Positions 53,681-62,989 of a stretch of DNA of 64,000 nucleotides are shown in pieces. How positions within the stretch are numbered: position 1 is the first letter of the stretch; every line of letters begins with the position of its first letter. The notes below the pieces were generated by a model. It did no database searches. It worked only from the letters and a program-made list of their open reading frames with translations, and was not told where the DNA came from. This stretch comes from Marinirhabdus sp050859505 (GTDB lineage: Bacteria; Bacteroidota; Bacteroidia; Flavobacteriales; Flavobacteriaceae), in contig NZ_CP193934.1 in the NCBI RefSeq assembly GCF_050859505.1, forward strand, positions 2,108,001 to 2,172,000, read 5' to 3'. The translations under genes and the position numbers were made by a program.

Positions 53681-56134
53681 CTATTTCTTGATCTCTGGAG
53701 TAGTTTTCAACTCATTCATATCTCTATGCTTCACATAGGTCTCTAACCAGGTATCTTGCTCCCAAAGTAAATGCAAAATACTCTCTTTAGCTCTGTAGCC
53801 GTGGCTTTCTTTGGGTAACATTACCAAACGTGCAGGCGCTCCAAGTCCCTTTAGCGCATTAAAATAACGTTCACTTTGTAGTGGGTACGTTCCAGAATTA
53901 TTATCTGCTTCTCCGTGTACCAACAATAAGGGCGTTTTCATTTTATCTGCGTGCATAAAAGGGGATAGGGTATTATAGGTTTCTGGCGAATCCCAATAGC
54001 TGCGTTCTTCGCTTTGAAAACCAAAAGGTGTTAACGTACGGTTGTACGCGCCACTTCTGGCTATACCTGCAGCAAACAAATCGCTATGGCTCAATAAATT
54101 TGCTACCATAAATGCCCCGTAACTATGACCTCCTACGCCTACACGATTTCGGTCAATATAACCAAGCTCATCCACAGCATCAATAGCTGCTTTGGCGTTG
54201 CCTACTAGCTGGGTTCTAAACGTATCATTAGGTTCTTCATCGCCTTCGCCAACAATTGGAAACGCAGCATCGTCAAGCACTACATAACCTCGGGTGACCC
54301 AATAAATTGGACTTCCGTAGTAGGGGTAGATAAATTCGTTTGGATTGGTGGTACTTTGTGACGCACTATTTTTATCCTTAAACTCACGCGGATAGGCCCA
54401 TAAAATCATGGGCTTTTTCTCTTTTTTATTTCTATCGTAGCCAACGGGTAAATACAAGGTGCCTTCAAGTTCCAATCCATCATCACGTTTGTAAGTGATT
54501 ACTTCTTTGTGTACATTTTGTAAACTCTTATAAGGGTTGTCAAAAGAAGTTACAGGAGTTAAGCTTTCCTTCTTTTTAATGTTTCTGAAATAATAATTAG
54601 GATATTCATTAGGTGATTCAATTCGTACAAGCACTTTTCCATTACTTAAATCCACAGCATCTATCAATGATTCTTTTTTATCGATATAAGCAGATTCGTA
54701 AATTCTGTTTGTTTTTTGTGAAGCTAGATCATATTCGTCTATAAATGGAAATTGTCCTTTTTCAGAATACCCTTCACCCATTAAAAAAGCTTTACCTTTA
54801 TTTATAGAAAGCACATAGCTTCCATATTCATTACGTTTGGTGACAAAGTTACCAGGATCGCTGTATTGATCCTGATAGCTTCGGTCGCTTATAATTTTTG
54901 CTTCTTTAGAAGGATTTTGTGGGTTAAAGAGATACGTTTTTGTATTCCGGTCATTCCACCAGTAATCGTAGGCAATAGCTGTAGATTCGTTCCCCCAGGT
55001 TATACCGGAAAATCTATTTTTAGTCTTTGTAATCTGGTTTCCTTTTGCTGTAAAAGGAGCTTCCAATTGATATACAATATCACGATACGCCACTTCAATC
55101 TCCGGGTCGCCGCTATCCTGTGCTTCTACATAATACAATGTAGATGGTTTGTCTGAGCGCCAAGACATATTTCTTTTTCCAGTTCGAGTTGCCATAAATC
55201 CTTTTGGACGCACTTCGTCAAGCGGAACAGTATTCACCACCTGCGGATTCTTACCATCCTTGGAATATACAGTTTCAGTATAGGGAAACCTGTTGTACGG
55301 TACTAAATACGAAAATGGTGTTTTTATTTCTGAAACCATTACATAATTTCCATCCGGAGAAAAACTTACATTTCGATACATTCCTACGGGTAGAAAATCG
55401 GAGACCATTCCGCCAATACTTACTTTTTTTATTTCTGAAAGTGCCAGTTGCTGAAAATTAGCTTCATCGTTTGGATTTTTTAACAAATCCTGGTACGTTC
55501 TGTTTTGTGCTTTTGCGCCATCACTTACTGAAATAGTTGGTCCGGTAGGAACTGCTTCCGAAGTATTTATAAGCTCTTTTCTACTAGCAGGCAGCATTTT
55601 CACAAGCAAAGAACTGTTGTCTTTAAACCAATTAAGCGCATCACCCATATTGGCATTTACAGTAGCAGGAGTTATTTTTTTTGCTGAAGCTTTTTCTATA
55701 TCCAGAATCCAAACTTCCACACCTTCCGAAGTTGTATGAAGGCAGGCAATCATTTTTTGATTAGGAGACCAGGAAAAACTGGAAAGTCTGGGATTTTCTG
55801 GTAATCCATTTACTTGAGTGCCTGTGGCAGCCGTAGCTTTTTTAACCATAATATTGTTGTAGTAATTGGTACGACTCCCAATGTTGGTCTTTGGGTTAAT
55901 GCGAAGACCCCCTAAGCGAAGTTCTATTTCCGAAAGTTCTTCGATGCTTTTGTAGGCATCACGGTAGAGTAGTACCACATTTTCCCCAGCATCGTCCAGT
56001 AATACCGATGGTGCCAAAGGAGCATCTACCAGGTCTAGAATTTCCTGAGGAGGTTTTTGATAGCCAGTGCCTTCTTGCGCTAGAAACGGTACGCTGCACA
56101 GTAAAAATACGAGTAAAAAAGAGAGTTTTTTCAT
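53681..56134 (-). CDS. S9 family prolyl oligopeptidase-like peptidase, secreted
   Basis: Exported serine peptidase, 817 aa from the ATG at 56134 (MKKLSFLLVFLLCSVPFLAQ signal peptide); the longer in-frame start at 56203 would precede the signal with 23 unrelated residues. An N-terminal propeller (about 30-540, WSPNQKMIACL, FSPDGNYVMVSEI) is followed by the peptidase S9 domain: GGHSYGAFM with nucleophile Ser near residue 670, HGEADNNSG with the Asp near 742, and PKESHGYR with the catalytic His near 776. Propeller length and motif context suggest the glutamyl endopeptidase or dipeptidyl-peptidase branch; exact specificity is unclear. Divergent from fabH. Confidence 0.93.
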   Translation of the reverse strand: MKKLSFLLVFLLCSVPFLAQEGTGYQKPPQEILDLVDAPLAPSVLLDDAGENVVLLYRDAYKSIEELSEIELRLGGLRINPKTNIGSRTNYYNNIMVKKATAATGTQVNGLPENPRLSSFSWSPNQKMIACLHTTSEGVEVWILDIEKASAKKITPATVNANMGDALNWFKDNSSLLVKMLPASRKELINTSEAVPTGPTISVSDGAKAQNRTYQDLLKNPNDEANFQQLALSEIKKVSIGGMVSDFLPVGMYRNVSFSPDGNYVMVSEIKTPFSYLVPYNRFPYTETVYSKDGKNPQVVNTVPLDEVRPKGFMATRTGKRNMSWRSDKPSTLYYVEAQDSGDPEIEVAYRDIVYQLEAPFTAKGNQITKTKNRFSGITWGNESTAIAYDYWWNDRNTKTYLFNPQNPSKEAKIISDRSYQDQYSDPGNFVTKRNEYGSYVLSINKGKAFLMGEGYSEKGQFPFIDEYDLASQKTNRIYESAYIDKKESLIDAVDLSNGKVLVRIESPNEYPNYYFRNIKKKESLTPVTSFDNPYKSLQNVHKEVITYKRDDGLELEGTLYLPVGYDRNKKEKKPMILWAYPREFKDKNSASQSTTNPNEFIYPYYGSPIYWVTRGYVVLDDAAFPIVGEGDEEPNDTFRTQLVGNAKAAIDAVDELGYIDRNRVGVGGHSYGAFMVANLLSHSDLFAAGIARSGAYNRTLTPFGFQSEERSYWDSPETYNTLSPFMHADKMKTPLLLVHGEADNNSGTYPLQSERYFNALKGLGAPARLVMLPKESHGYRAKESILHLLWEQDTWLETYVKHRDMNELKTTPEIKK

Positions 56135-56259
56135 GAGGAATATAATTTTTGAAAAGATACGAATTTTGAAATTGAAATTGAAGTTGGAAAAATCTGAATC
56201 CAAAATTTTAAAGAGATACTTTTCCTATGCGCGCATAGCAACACATTTCAAAAAATTTC

Positions 56260-56287
56260 TTTGCATTCTTACAAATAGGTATCTTTC
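56260..56287 (+). promoter_or_regulatory. Candidate promoter of fabH
   Basis: TTTG at 56260-56263 and TATCTTTC at 56280-56287, spacer 16 bp. Close to the TTG / TAnnTTTG pattern but with one mismatch and a slightly short spacer; 21 bp before the ATG. Confidence 0.4.
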
Positions 56288-56308
56288 CCGTTCCTTATAA
56301 TTATAATT

Positions 56309-57313
56309 ATGTTTACATCAAAAATTAGTGGTTTGGGGCATTATGTTCCAGAAAATGTAGTTACCAACGACGACCTTTCAAAAGTAATGGACACCAACGA
56401 TGCCTGGATCCAGGAACGTACGGGTATAAAAGAACGCCGTCATATTAAGAAAGGAGATGGTAATTCTACTTCTGTTATGGCTGTAAAGGCGGCTACCATG
56501 GCTTTAGAACGTGCAAAACTGGTGCCTACCGATATAGATATGATTGTTTTTGCCACACTTAGTCCGGATATGTATTTTCCAGGTGGTGGGGTGCAAGTGC
56601 AGGAAATGATGGGAATGCGTACCATTCCAGCATTGGATGTGCGTAACCAATGCAGTGGTTTTGTGTATGCTATTTCGGTTGCAGATCAATTTGTAAAAAC
56701 TGGAATGTACAAAAATGTGCTTGTTATTGGTGCCGAAAACCATAGTGGAGGTCTTGATTTTACGACACGTGGACGTGGGGTTTCGGTAATTTTTGGTGAT
56801 GGAGCCGGAGCAGCAGTGGTTTCCAGAAATGAAGGCGAAGGCGGTATTCTCTCCACCCATTTACACTCTGAAGGAAAACATAAAGATGAACTATCCCTTC
56901 AAGGCCCTAGTACCGAGTATTGGGTGCCACAAATTATTGCTGAAAATCCGCAAGAAGACATTCCCTATTATCCCTATATGAATGGAACTTTTGTTTTTAA
57001 GCACGCCGTAGTTCGGTTTGCTGAAGTAATTAATGAAGGTCTACAAGCAAACGGCCTAGAGGCTTCAGATATTGATATGTTAATACCACATCAAGCCAAT
57101 CTGAGAATCGCACAATTCATTCAGAAAAAAATGCGCTTGCGTGATGATCAGGTTTTTAATAACATACAAAAATACGGAAATACGACTGCCGCATCCATCC
57201 CTATCGCCTTGTCCGAAGCATGGGAACAGGGAAAAATTAAAAAGGGTGAACTTGTAGTACTGGCTGCTTTTGGTAGTGGCTTTACGTGGGGTAGCGTGAT
57301 TATGAGATGGTAA
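56309..57313 (+). CDS. fabH: Beta-ketoacyl-ACP synthase III
   Basis: Condenses acyl-CoA with malonyl-ACP to start fatty acid synthesis; in flavobacteria branched primers are likely. 334 aa, full length. Motifs: GLGHYVPENVVTNDDL, WIQERTGIKERRH, the catalytic Cys in VRNQCSGFVYA, His in IPHQANLRI, and Asn in KYGNTTAASIPIAL, so the Cys-His-Asn triad is intact. It is monocistronic with a terminator 60-100 bp downstream. Divergent from the S9 peptidase gene; no other fab genes lie nearby, so it may be the housekeeping copy or a paralogue. Confidence 0.95.
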   Translation: MFTSKISGLGHYVPENVVTNDDLSKVMDTNDAWIQERTGIKERRHIKKGDGNSTSVMAVKAATMALERAKLVPTDIDMIVFATLSPDMYFPGGGVQVQEMMGMRTIPALDVRNQCSGFVYAISVADQFVKTGMYKNVLVIGAENHSGGLDFTTRGRGVSVIFGDGAGAAVVSRNEGEGGILSTHLHSEGKHKDELSLQGPSTEYWVPQIIAENPQEDIPYYPYMNGTFVFKHAVVRFAEVINEGLQANGLEASDIDMLIPHQANLRIAQFIQKKMRLRDDQVFNNIQKYGNTTAASIPIALSEAWEQGKIKKGELVVLAAFGSGFTWGSVIMRW

Positions 57314-57368
57314 CCTCGCAAGCTTCCTAATGGGGGAATAACTTATTTTTTTCGCTAGAAATTTTAAA

Positions 57369-57408
57369 AGAAAAAGAACCGCATTTCCCCAAATACGGTC
57401 CTTTCTGT
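57369..57408 (+). terminator. fabH terminator
   Basis: Stem AAGAACCGCATTT / AAATACGGTCCTT (two G-T-type mismatches) with loop CCCC, about 60 bp after the fabH stop. Confidence 0.65.
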
Positions 57409-57479
57409 TAAACTAAAACTCCTCAAGTTTAGTTTAGTGGATTTTCTGCTTCAAATGTACGGTAGGGTTGCTAATGAAA

Positions 57480-57501
57480 AAATACCCAGTAGCGGGTATT
57501 T
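57480..57501. promoter_or_regulatory. Palindrome, candidate operator
   Basis: AAATACCC-AGTAGC-GGGTATTT: an 8-bp perfect inverted repeat with 6-bp spacer. Symmetry and lack of a T run fit a protein-binding site better than a terminator. Confidence 0.35.
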
Positions 57502-57511
57502 ATTGCATAAA

Positions 57512-57543
57512 AAAACCTTCCAACCCGAAGGTTGAAAGGTTTT
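57512..57543. terminator. Hairpin, probably bidirectional terminator
   Basis: 14-bp stem AAAACCTTCCAACC / GGTTGAAAGGTTTT with one mismatch, loop CGAA (stable tetraloop), flanked by A and T runs on both sides. Confidence 0.7.
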
Positions 57544-57685
57544 AACCTACATATTCTAAATTTTTAAAGGCTAATTCAAATAACTTACAAATGTTTAGGT
57601 AATATGTTCTATCTCTATAGACGAAATATCGTACCAAAAGTTTCAAAAGGATTTGATATTTAACTTTTTAGTAACATTTTTAAAA

Positions 57686-57714
57686 AAAACCCGAGATCTA
57701 GAACCTCGGGTTTT
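57686..57714 (+). terminator. Orphan intrinsic terminator
   Basis: 10-bp perfect stem AAAACCCGAG / CTCGGGTTTT, loop ATCTAGAAC, then CGTTTTTG. No gene ends just before it, so it may end a small RNA or fabH read-through. Confidence 0.75.
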
Positions 57715-57892
57715 CGTTTTTGTTGCTATTATTAACACTAACCATCAACGTAAAAATTTTCACAACAAAAACTTGAAATATTTCTATTATATAGACGGGT
57801 GCATTTTCGTATTGTTACATCTCATTTTGGTTTTAACATTCTTTTAGCTTAAACCGCTATAAAAGCTGAAAAAAAATTGAGAACTTTAAGTT

Positions 57893-58252
57893 ATGAAAAA
57901 GACATTAGTACTTGGCGCAAGCCTCAAGCCCAGCAGATATTCTAACATGGCGATAAACAGGTTGGTAACTTATAAACACGAAGTTGAAGCTATCGGTCTC
58001 CGAAAAGGCGTAGTGGCGGGTGTTGAAATTTCGACAGAAAAAATTTCTTTCGAAAATATTCATACCGTGACGTTGTATTTAAATCCGCAGCGACAGGAGG
58101 AATATTATGATTATATAATTTCATTAAAACCAAAGCGGGTACTTTTCAATCCAGGAACTGAAAACCCTAATTTCTACGAACTACTTCAGCAAAAAAATAT
58201 TGACGTTGAGATAGCCTGTACGTTAGTTCTTTTGGGTACGAATCAATATTAA
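57893..58252 (+). CDS. CoA-binding domain protein (CoA_binding_2)
   Basis: 119-aa single-domain Rossmann protein of the CoA-binding family: LVLGASLKPSRYSNMAINRL at the N-terminus (nucleotide loop), LYLNPQRQEEYYDYIISLKP, VLFNPGTENPNFYELL, ending IACTLVLLGTNQY. Such small proteins bind CoA or a related nucleotide; the biological role is not established. Its last 30 bases overlap the 3' end of the convergent symporter gene. Confidence 0.88.
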   Translation: MKKTLVLGASLKPSRYSNMAINRLVTYKHEVEAIGLRKGVVAGVEISTEKISFENIHTVTLYLNPQRQEEYYDYIISLKPKRVLFNPGTENPNFYELLQQKNIDVEIACTLVLLGTNQY

Positions 58253-59686
58253 ACCTACGTAGGTTAGAAATCCATTTAGGATAAGGATAAAAAATCCAAA
58301 TTCGAAATTAAACCAAACCTGGCTTAAATAACTTATTGCATACCCTACAAAAGGTGTGGCAATGGCTACTAATGGTACCCGTTTGTCGGCAACATTCCAC
58401 TTGCTAAATAGTCCAAAAGCATACAAACCCAACAAGGGACCGTAGGTATATCCAGCAAATGTGAAGAGTTTTACAATCACCGAAGTATCTCCAATAGCAT
58501 AGTTAAAAAAAACAATGACTAAAATAAGTACAAGCGACATCGTTATGTGAACCCGTTTTCTAATTTTAATTTGGTTTGCAGGGCTATGTTTTTTTTCAAT
58601 ACCAAGAATATCAATACTAAAGGAAGTGGTGAGAGAAGTAAGCGCGCTATCTGCACTACTGTAGGCTGCCGCAATAAGCCCTAATAAAAAGAAAACCGCC
58701 AAACCAATACCCAATCCAGAGTCTACGGCAATGGTTGAAAATAACTTATCCTTAGTGGCGTCAATTCCATTTTGCTGTGCATATAGCGTTAGTAATAATC
58801 CTAATCCTAAAAATATTACGTTCACAATGGTTAAAACAATGGTAAACCAAAACATATTTTTTTGAGCATCTTTTAACGTACGACAGGTAAGGTTTTTTTG
58901 CATCATATCTTGGTCCAATCCCGTCATAACAATGGCTATAAAAGCACCACTTATAAACTGTTTAAAGAAATATTGCCCGCTTTTATAATCGTCAAAAAAG
59001 AAAATTTGAGACATGTCACTTTCAGCAATTGTGTTGATAATGCCCATGCCGCTAATGCCTAGTCCTTCAGAAACATAATATATTCCTACACCTAAAGCAA
59101 CCAGCATAAATAGTGTTTGCAAAGTATCTGTCCACACAATTGTTTTTATTCCACTCTTAAACGTATACAGCCAGATAAGTAAAATAGTGATGGTAACCGT
59201 TACCCAAAAAGGAACTCCCTGCTGTCCAAAAAACATAATTTTATCAAACACTAAATCCTGAAGTACAATGGCAACCAAATACAGCCTGAAACTAGCGCCA
59301 ACAATTCTAGAAAGTAAAAAGAAAGAAGCACCTGTTTTGTAAGAGGCCACTCCAAATCTCCCCTCCAAGTAGGAGTAAATAGACGTTAAATTAAGTCTGT
59401 AATAAAGTGGAAGTAACACCAACCCTATAACAGCGTATCCTACCGTATATCCTAAAACTACTTGAAAATAGCTAAAACTATCTGCAGCCACATTTCCTGG
59501 TACCGAGATAAAAGTAACACCACTTAGTGAAGCGCCAATCATTCCAAAAGCTACTAAGTACCATGGCGATTGTTTGCCGGCCTTAAAAAAATCTGCATTA
59601 CTGCCACCTCGATTGGTTAAAAAGGAAATGAGCAATAAAATTCCAAAATAACCACCAATTAAGAGTATAATGTGTATGGGCTGCAT
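58223..59686 (-). CDS. Sodium:solute symporter family protein
   Basis: Inner-membrane transporter of the SSS family, 487 aa with about 13 hydrophobic helices. Landmarks: N-terminal short TM1, FFKAGKQSPWYLVAFGMIGASLSGVTFISVPG (TM2 unwound region with Ser/Gly), RIVGASFRLYLVAIV, KTIVWTDTLQTLFML, GLDQDMMQKNLTCR and LIAAAYSSADSALTSLTTSF, where Ala/Ser residues form the sodium site. The substrate cannot be told from sequence; sugars, sialic acid and organic acids are all known in the family. It overlaps the convergent CoA-binding gene by 30 bp. Confidence 0.93.
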   Translation of the reverse strand: MQPIHIILLIGGYFGILLLISFLTNRGGSNADFFKAGKQSPWYLVAFGMIGASLSGVTFISVPGNVAADSFSYFQVVLGYTVGYAVIGLVLLPLYYRLNLTSIYSYLEGRFGVASYKTGASFFLLSRIVGASFRLYLVAIVLQDLVFDKIMFFGQQGVPFWVTVTITILLIWLYTFKSGIKTIVWTDTLQTLFMLVALGVGIYYVSEGLGISGMGIINTIAESDMSQIFFFDDYKSGQYFFKQFISGAFIAIVMTGLDQDMMQKNLTCRTLKDAQKNMFWFTIVLTIVNVIFLGLGLLLTLYAQQNGIDATKDKLFSTIAVDSGLGIGLAVFFLLGLIAAAYSSADSALTSLTTSFSIDILGIEKKHSPANQIKIRKRVHITMSLVLILVIVFFNYAIGDTSVIVKLFTFAGYTYGPLLGLYAFGLFSKWNVADKRVPLVAIATPFVGYAISYLSQVWFNFEFGFFILILNGFLTYVGLILIRTQKN

Positions 59687-59753
59687 AGTTTATAAGGCTT
59701 AGTGTTGTGTGTAAAAATACAAAGTTTGCGCTCGTGAGCATTTTATTTTTTAA

Positions 59754-59761
59754 TACATTTG
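59754..59761 (+). promoter_or_regulatory. Candidate -7 box of the propeller T9SS gene
   Basis: TACATTTG, an exact TAnnTTTG match, 37 bp before the ATG at 59799. A TTG at 59726 lies 25 bp upstream, a slightly long spacing. Confidence 0.4.
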
Positions 59762-59798
59762 ATATCGTTTGAAAATTAGCTAGTTAAAAACATATTCT

Positions 59799-62291
59799 AT
59801 GATAAAATTGAAAGTGGTATTTTTTGTGGTCTCAGTATTTTTTATTCCTACCCTACAGGCACAGCGATACCTTGAAATGATTGATGCTGGAACATTTTCG
59901 GTTTATGAAATTACGCAAGAAGCAGAGGCTTATTTTGATGGAAAAGAGACAGGAAGAGGAACAGGATATAAACAATTTAAGCGGTGGGAATACATGGCAA
60001 ATCGCCTTAAAAATGAGAATGGTTTTGTTTCAACTATATCAGAAAATCTTTCCGAATTACAACGCTATAACAAATATTTAAATGAAACGGCTCATACACG
60101 TCAACAACGAAATGATAATTGGGAAGAGTTGGGGCCATTTGCCAAAAATGCTACAACGAGTTGGAACCCAGGTGTGGGGCGCATTACCGGGATCGCTATA
60201 GATCCAACTAACGAAGACCATATTATTATTGGAGCCAATACAGGTGGCGTGTGGAAGACCCTTGACGGTGGTCAAACATGGGTGCCGTTGGGTGATACCT
60301 TTACAAATTTAAGCGTATATTCAGTAACTATAGATCCTACAAACAGCAATACCTACTATTTTGGTTCCACAAGCGGACTGATTTTCAAATCTACAGATGC
60401 TGGTGGAACCTGGAATCAAATAGCAGATCTGAGTAATTCACTCATCAATAAAATTCTTATTAACCCAAACAATACCAATATTATGTTTGCCTGCTCTCAA
60501 AATGCAGGAATTTATAGATCTACAGATGGAGGTACTTCCTGGAATACTATAGGAGTAGACGTTAATGCGTATGATGTAGAATTTAAGCCTGAAGATCCAA
60601 ACACAGTGTATGCTTCGGGAACTGGTTTTCATATATCAACCAACGGTGGAGTTAATTTTACAACAGTTTCTGGGCTAGGTAGTCAACCAAAAATGATAGG
60701 TGTTTCACTAGATAATAGTGATAGAGTATATGTATTAGAGTCGCAAGGTGGCTCATTTGGAGCTTTGTATTTTTCAACAGATGGTGGTGTTACTTTTACA
60801 GAGCGTACCCATGCAGGAAGAAACTATTTTGGGTATGACACGGCAGGATTTGAATCTGGCGGACAAGCACCAAGGGATATGGATATTGCAGTAAATCCTA
60901 ATGACGCTGACGAAGTACACATTGCAGGAGTGCTCACTTGGCGCTCTACAGATGCTGGTGTTTCATTTTCGTGTACAGCAGATTGGATTCCTGGAGAAGC
61001 TGAAAATGCCAATATTGGATATTGTCATGCAGATGTAGATTTGTTGGTTTTTAATGATTCGACTCTTTTTGCTGGAACCGATGGTGGAATTTTTAAAGCC
61101 GAAAATACAGCAAATGTAACTGCAAACTACTATGAAGATCTTAGCAACGGATTGGGAATTCGTCAATTTTATAAAATTGGTATTTCCCAAACTGCAAATG
61201 TTGTTGTAACCGGCGGGAGCCAGGATAACGGTAGCTCATTTTACACCGCGGCAAGCAGTTGGATAGATTGGATTGGAGCAGATGGTATGGAAGGGTTTGT
61301 GGATAAAGATAATCCCGATACTATGTATGGAATGATACAATTTGGCGGAATGTACAGAACAGATGATGCAGCCAACACTCTCTCTGGGCTTAATAGTCCA
61401 AGTTCTGGTAATTGGATAACCCCCTTTGAACAAGACCCAACCGAAACCAACGTGATTTATTCTGGATACAATCGTGTGTTTAAATCAACTAATAAGGGGA
61501 ATTTTTGGGCGCCAATCTCACAATCTTTTGGAGGAAATCTGGACCATTTAAAAATTGCACCTTCCAATAACCAAATAATGTTCGCTGCCAGAGGAGCACA
61601 ACTTTATAAAACAAGTGATGGAGGTACTAGCGATTGGTTACCTATTCAAAGCCCCGGTGGTTCTATTAACGAAATCGCCATTCATCCAACAAACCCAAAT
61701 AAAATAGCTGTGGCAACTACCTCGGGTGCTAAAGTACGAGTGTCGGAAGATGGCGGTGAAACTTGGGAAAGCTATACGTTCAATTTGCCAGACTTTAGTG
61801 CGTTAACCGTGGTTTGGCATGACAATGGAGCCAATGGCTTATATGTTGGTATGGACTATGGAGTATATTATATTGATGAAATACTGAAGGAGTGGCAGCC
61901 CTTCAGTAATAATTTACCCAACGTAATTATTAATGAATTAGAAATTCATGTCGAAAATGAAGAACTATACGCCGGTAGTTATGGTAGGGGTCTTTGGGTT
62001 TCACCAACAGCAGAAGCTGGTCAAGTATTAGACGTTCCAAACAATGCATTGGCAGATGCTATTGTCTTGTATCCAAACCCAGCTTCAGACCAGGTAACTA
62101 TCCGAACGTCTTCTCCACTTATCACAGCTATAAAAGTGTATGATGCGTCAGGTAAACTAATCATTTTTGAAAGAGATGTAGAGATTGTAGGCAGTGTACA
62201 CCTAAATATTTCAACCTTACCATCTGGTATTTATTTTGTTCGGTTTAATTCTGAAATGGGAACGACGACTAAAAAATTACTCATAAAATAA
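59799..62291 (+). CDS. T9SS type A protein with VPS10/BNR-type propeller
   Basis: 830-aa exported protein. Signal peptide (MIKLKVVFFVVSVFFIPTLQ, ending near QA); a short helical region; then a large propeller (about 110-730) of sortilin/BNR type with repeated ST(D/N)GG.TW motifs: KTLDGGQTWVPLG, KSTDAGGTWNQI, RSTDGGTSWNTI, KTSDGGTSDWLP, VSEDGGETWESY. The C-terminus is a type A sorting domain (about 745-830, LYPNPASDQ, VYDASGKLI, SGIYFVRF, KKLLIK). Propellers of this kind occur in glycosidases such as xyloglucanases and in binding proteins; no catalytic residues were identified, so function is open. Confidence 0.88.
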   Translation: MIKLKVVFFVVSVFFIPTLQAQRYLEMIDAGTFSVYEITQEAEAYFDGKETGRGTGYKQFKRWEYMANRLKNENGFVSTISENLSELQRYNKYLNETAHTRQQRNDNWEELGPFAKNATTSWNPGVGRITGIAIDPTNEDHIIIGANTGGVWKTLDGGQTWVPLGDTFTNLSVYSVTIDPTNSNTYYFGSTSGLIFKSTDAGGTWNQIADLSNSLINKILINPNNTNIMFACSQNAGIYRSTDGGTSWNTIGVDVNAYDVEFKPEDPNTVYASGTGFHISTNGGVNFTTVSGLGSQPKMIGVSLDNSDRVYVLESQGGSFGALYFSTDGGVTFTERTHAGRNYFGYDTAGFESGGQAPRDMDIAVNPNDADEVHIAGVLTWRSTDAGVSFSCTADWIPGEAENANIGYCHADVDLLVFNDSTLFAGTDGGIFKAENTANVTANYYEDLSNGLGIRQFYKIGISQTANVVVTGGSQDNGSSFYTAASSWIDWIGADGMEGFVDKDNPDTMYGMIQFGGMYRTDDAANTLSGLNSPSSGNWITPFEQDPTETNVIYSGYNRVFKSTNKGNFWAPISQSFGGNLDHLKIAPSNNQIMFAARGAQLYKTSDGGTSDWLPIQSPGGSINEIAIHPTNPNKIAVATTSGAKVRVSEDGGETWESYTFNLPDFSALTVVWHDNGANGLYVGMDYGVYYIDEILKEWQPFSNNLPNVIINELEIHVENEELYAGSYGRGLWVSPTAEAGQVLDVPNNALADAIVLYPNPASDQVTIRTSSPLITAIKVYDASGKLIIFERDVEIVGSVHLNISTLPSGIYFVRFNSEMGTTTKKLLIK

Positions 62292-62311
62292 CACTTTAAA
62301 AATAGCTTTAG

Positions 62312-62352
62312 AATGCTTCAAAAGTGAGTTCTCATTTCTGAAGCATTTTTTT
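62312..62352 (+). terminator. Intrinsic terminator of the propeller T9SS gene
   Basis: Stem AATGCTTCA...GTGAG / CTCAT...TGAAGCATT followed by eight T. 20 bp after the stop. Confidence 0.85.
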
Positions 62353-62365
62353 TATCTTCACCCCA

Positions 62366-62983
62366 ATGGAATTTTCTTCAAAATTATTAGAGAATGCTGT
62401 AAACGAAATGTCACAACTCCCTGGCATTGGGAAACGTACGGCCTTACGTTTGGTGTTGCACCTTTTAAAACAACCAGAACAACATACCTCATTGTTGGCA
62501 GAAAGTCTGCAGAAAATGCGGAAAGAAGTTAATTTTTGTAAGAACTGCCATAATATTTCGGACACGCAATTGTGCGAAATATGCGCAAACCCCAATCGAA
62601 ATGAAACCATTGTTTGTGTGGTGGAAGATATTAGGGATGTAATGGCAATAGAAAATACCAGCCAGTTTAAAGGACATTATCACGTATTGGGTGGCAAAAT
62701 ATCTCCCATGGATGGTGTTGGTCCGGGGGAATTAACTATTAATTCGCTGGTAGAAAAAGTAAAAGAAGGTACAATTGAAGAGCTTATTTTCGCACTCAGT
62801 TCTACCATGGAAGGGGATACTACCAACTTTTATATTTTTAAACAAATTGAAGCTTATACTATTATTACAACCACCATTGCAAGAGGGATTTCTGTAGGTG
62901 ATGAGCTGGAATATGCAGATGAGGTAACTTTAGGCCGAAGTATCTTGCATCGCGTCCCTTTCGAAAATTCTCTAAAAAACTAA
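62366..62983 (+). CDS. recR: Recombination protein RecR
   Basis: Part of the RecFOR pathway; helps load RecA at gaps in DNA. 205 aa, full length. Visible: the helix-hairpin-helix LPGIGKRTALRLVLHLL, the zinc finger CKNCHNISDTQLCEIC with four cysteines, the Toprim domain with VCVVEDIRDVMAIENT (acidic Glu) and YHVLGGKISPMDGVGP, and ARGISVGDELEYADEVTLGRSI at the C-terminus. The next gene starts 6 bp later, suggesting co-transcription. Confidence 0.97.
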   Translation: MEFSSKLLENAVNEMSQLPGIGKRTALRLVLHLLKQPEQHTSLLAESLQKMRKEVNFCKNCHNISDTQLCEICANPNRNETIVCVVEDIRDVMAIENTSQFKGHYHVLGGKISPMDGVGPGELTINSLVEKVKEGTIEELIFALSSTMEGDTTNFYIFKQIEAYTIITTTIARGISVGDELEYADEVTLGRSILHRVPFENSLKN

Positions 62984-62989
62984 GCACCC

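Larger units (their letters stand above)
57314..57892. other. 579-bp hairpin-rich intergenic region
   Basis: No convincing gene. It holds four or five hairpins: a fabH terminator (57369-57408), an inverted repeat TAAACTAAAACT / AGTTTAGTTTA (57412-57440), a palindrome AAATACCC-AGTAGC-GGGTATTT (57480-57501), a 14-bp stem (57512-57543), and a stem AAAACCCGAG / CTCGGGTTTT (57686-57714). The only frame of note (57653-57847) spans the last hairpin and has no protein-like composition. Confidence 0.7.

Noticed and set aside
57653..57847. 64-codon frame in the intergenic region
   Set aside because: Runs through a terminator hairpin, is rich in Phe/Asn/Lys from AT bias and shows no family resemblance.
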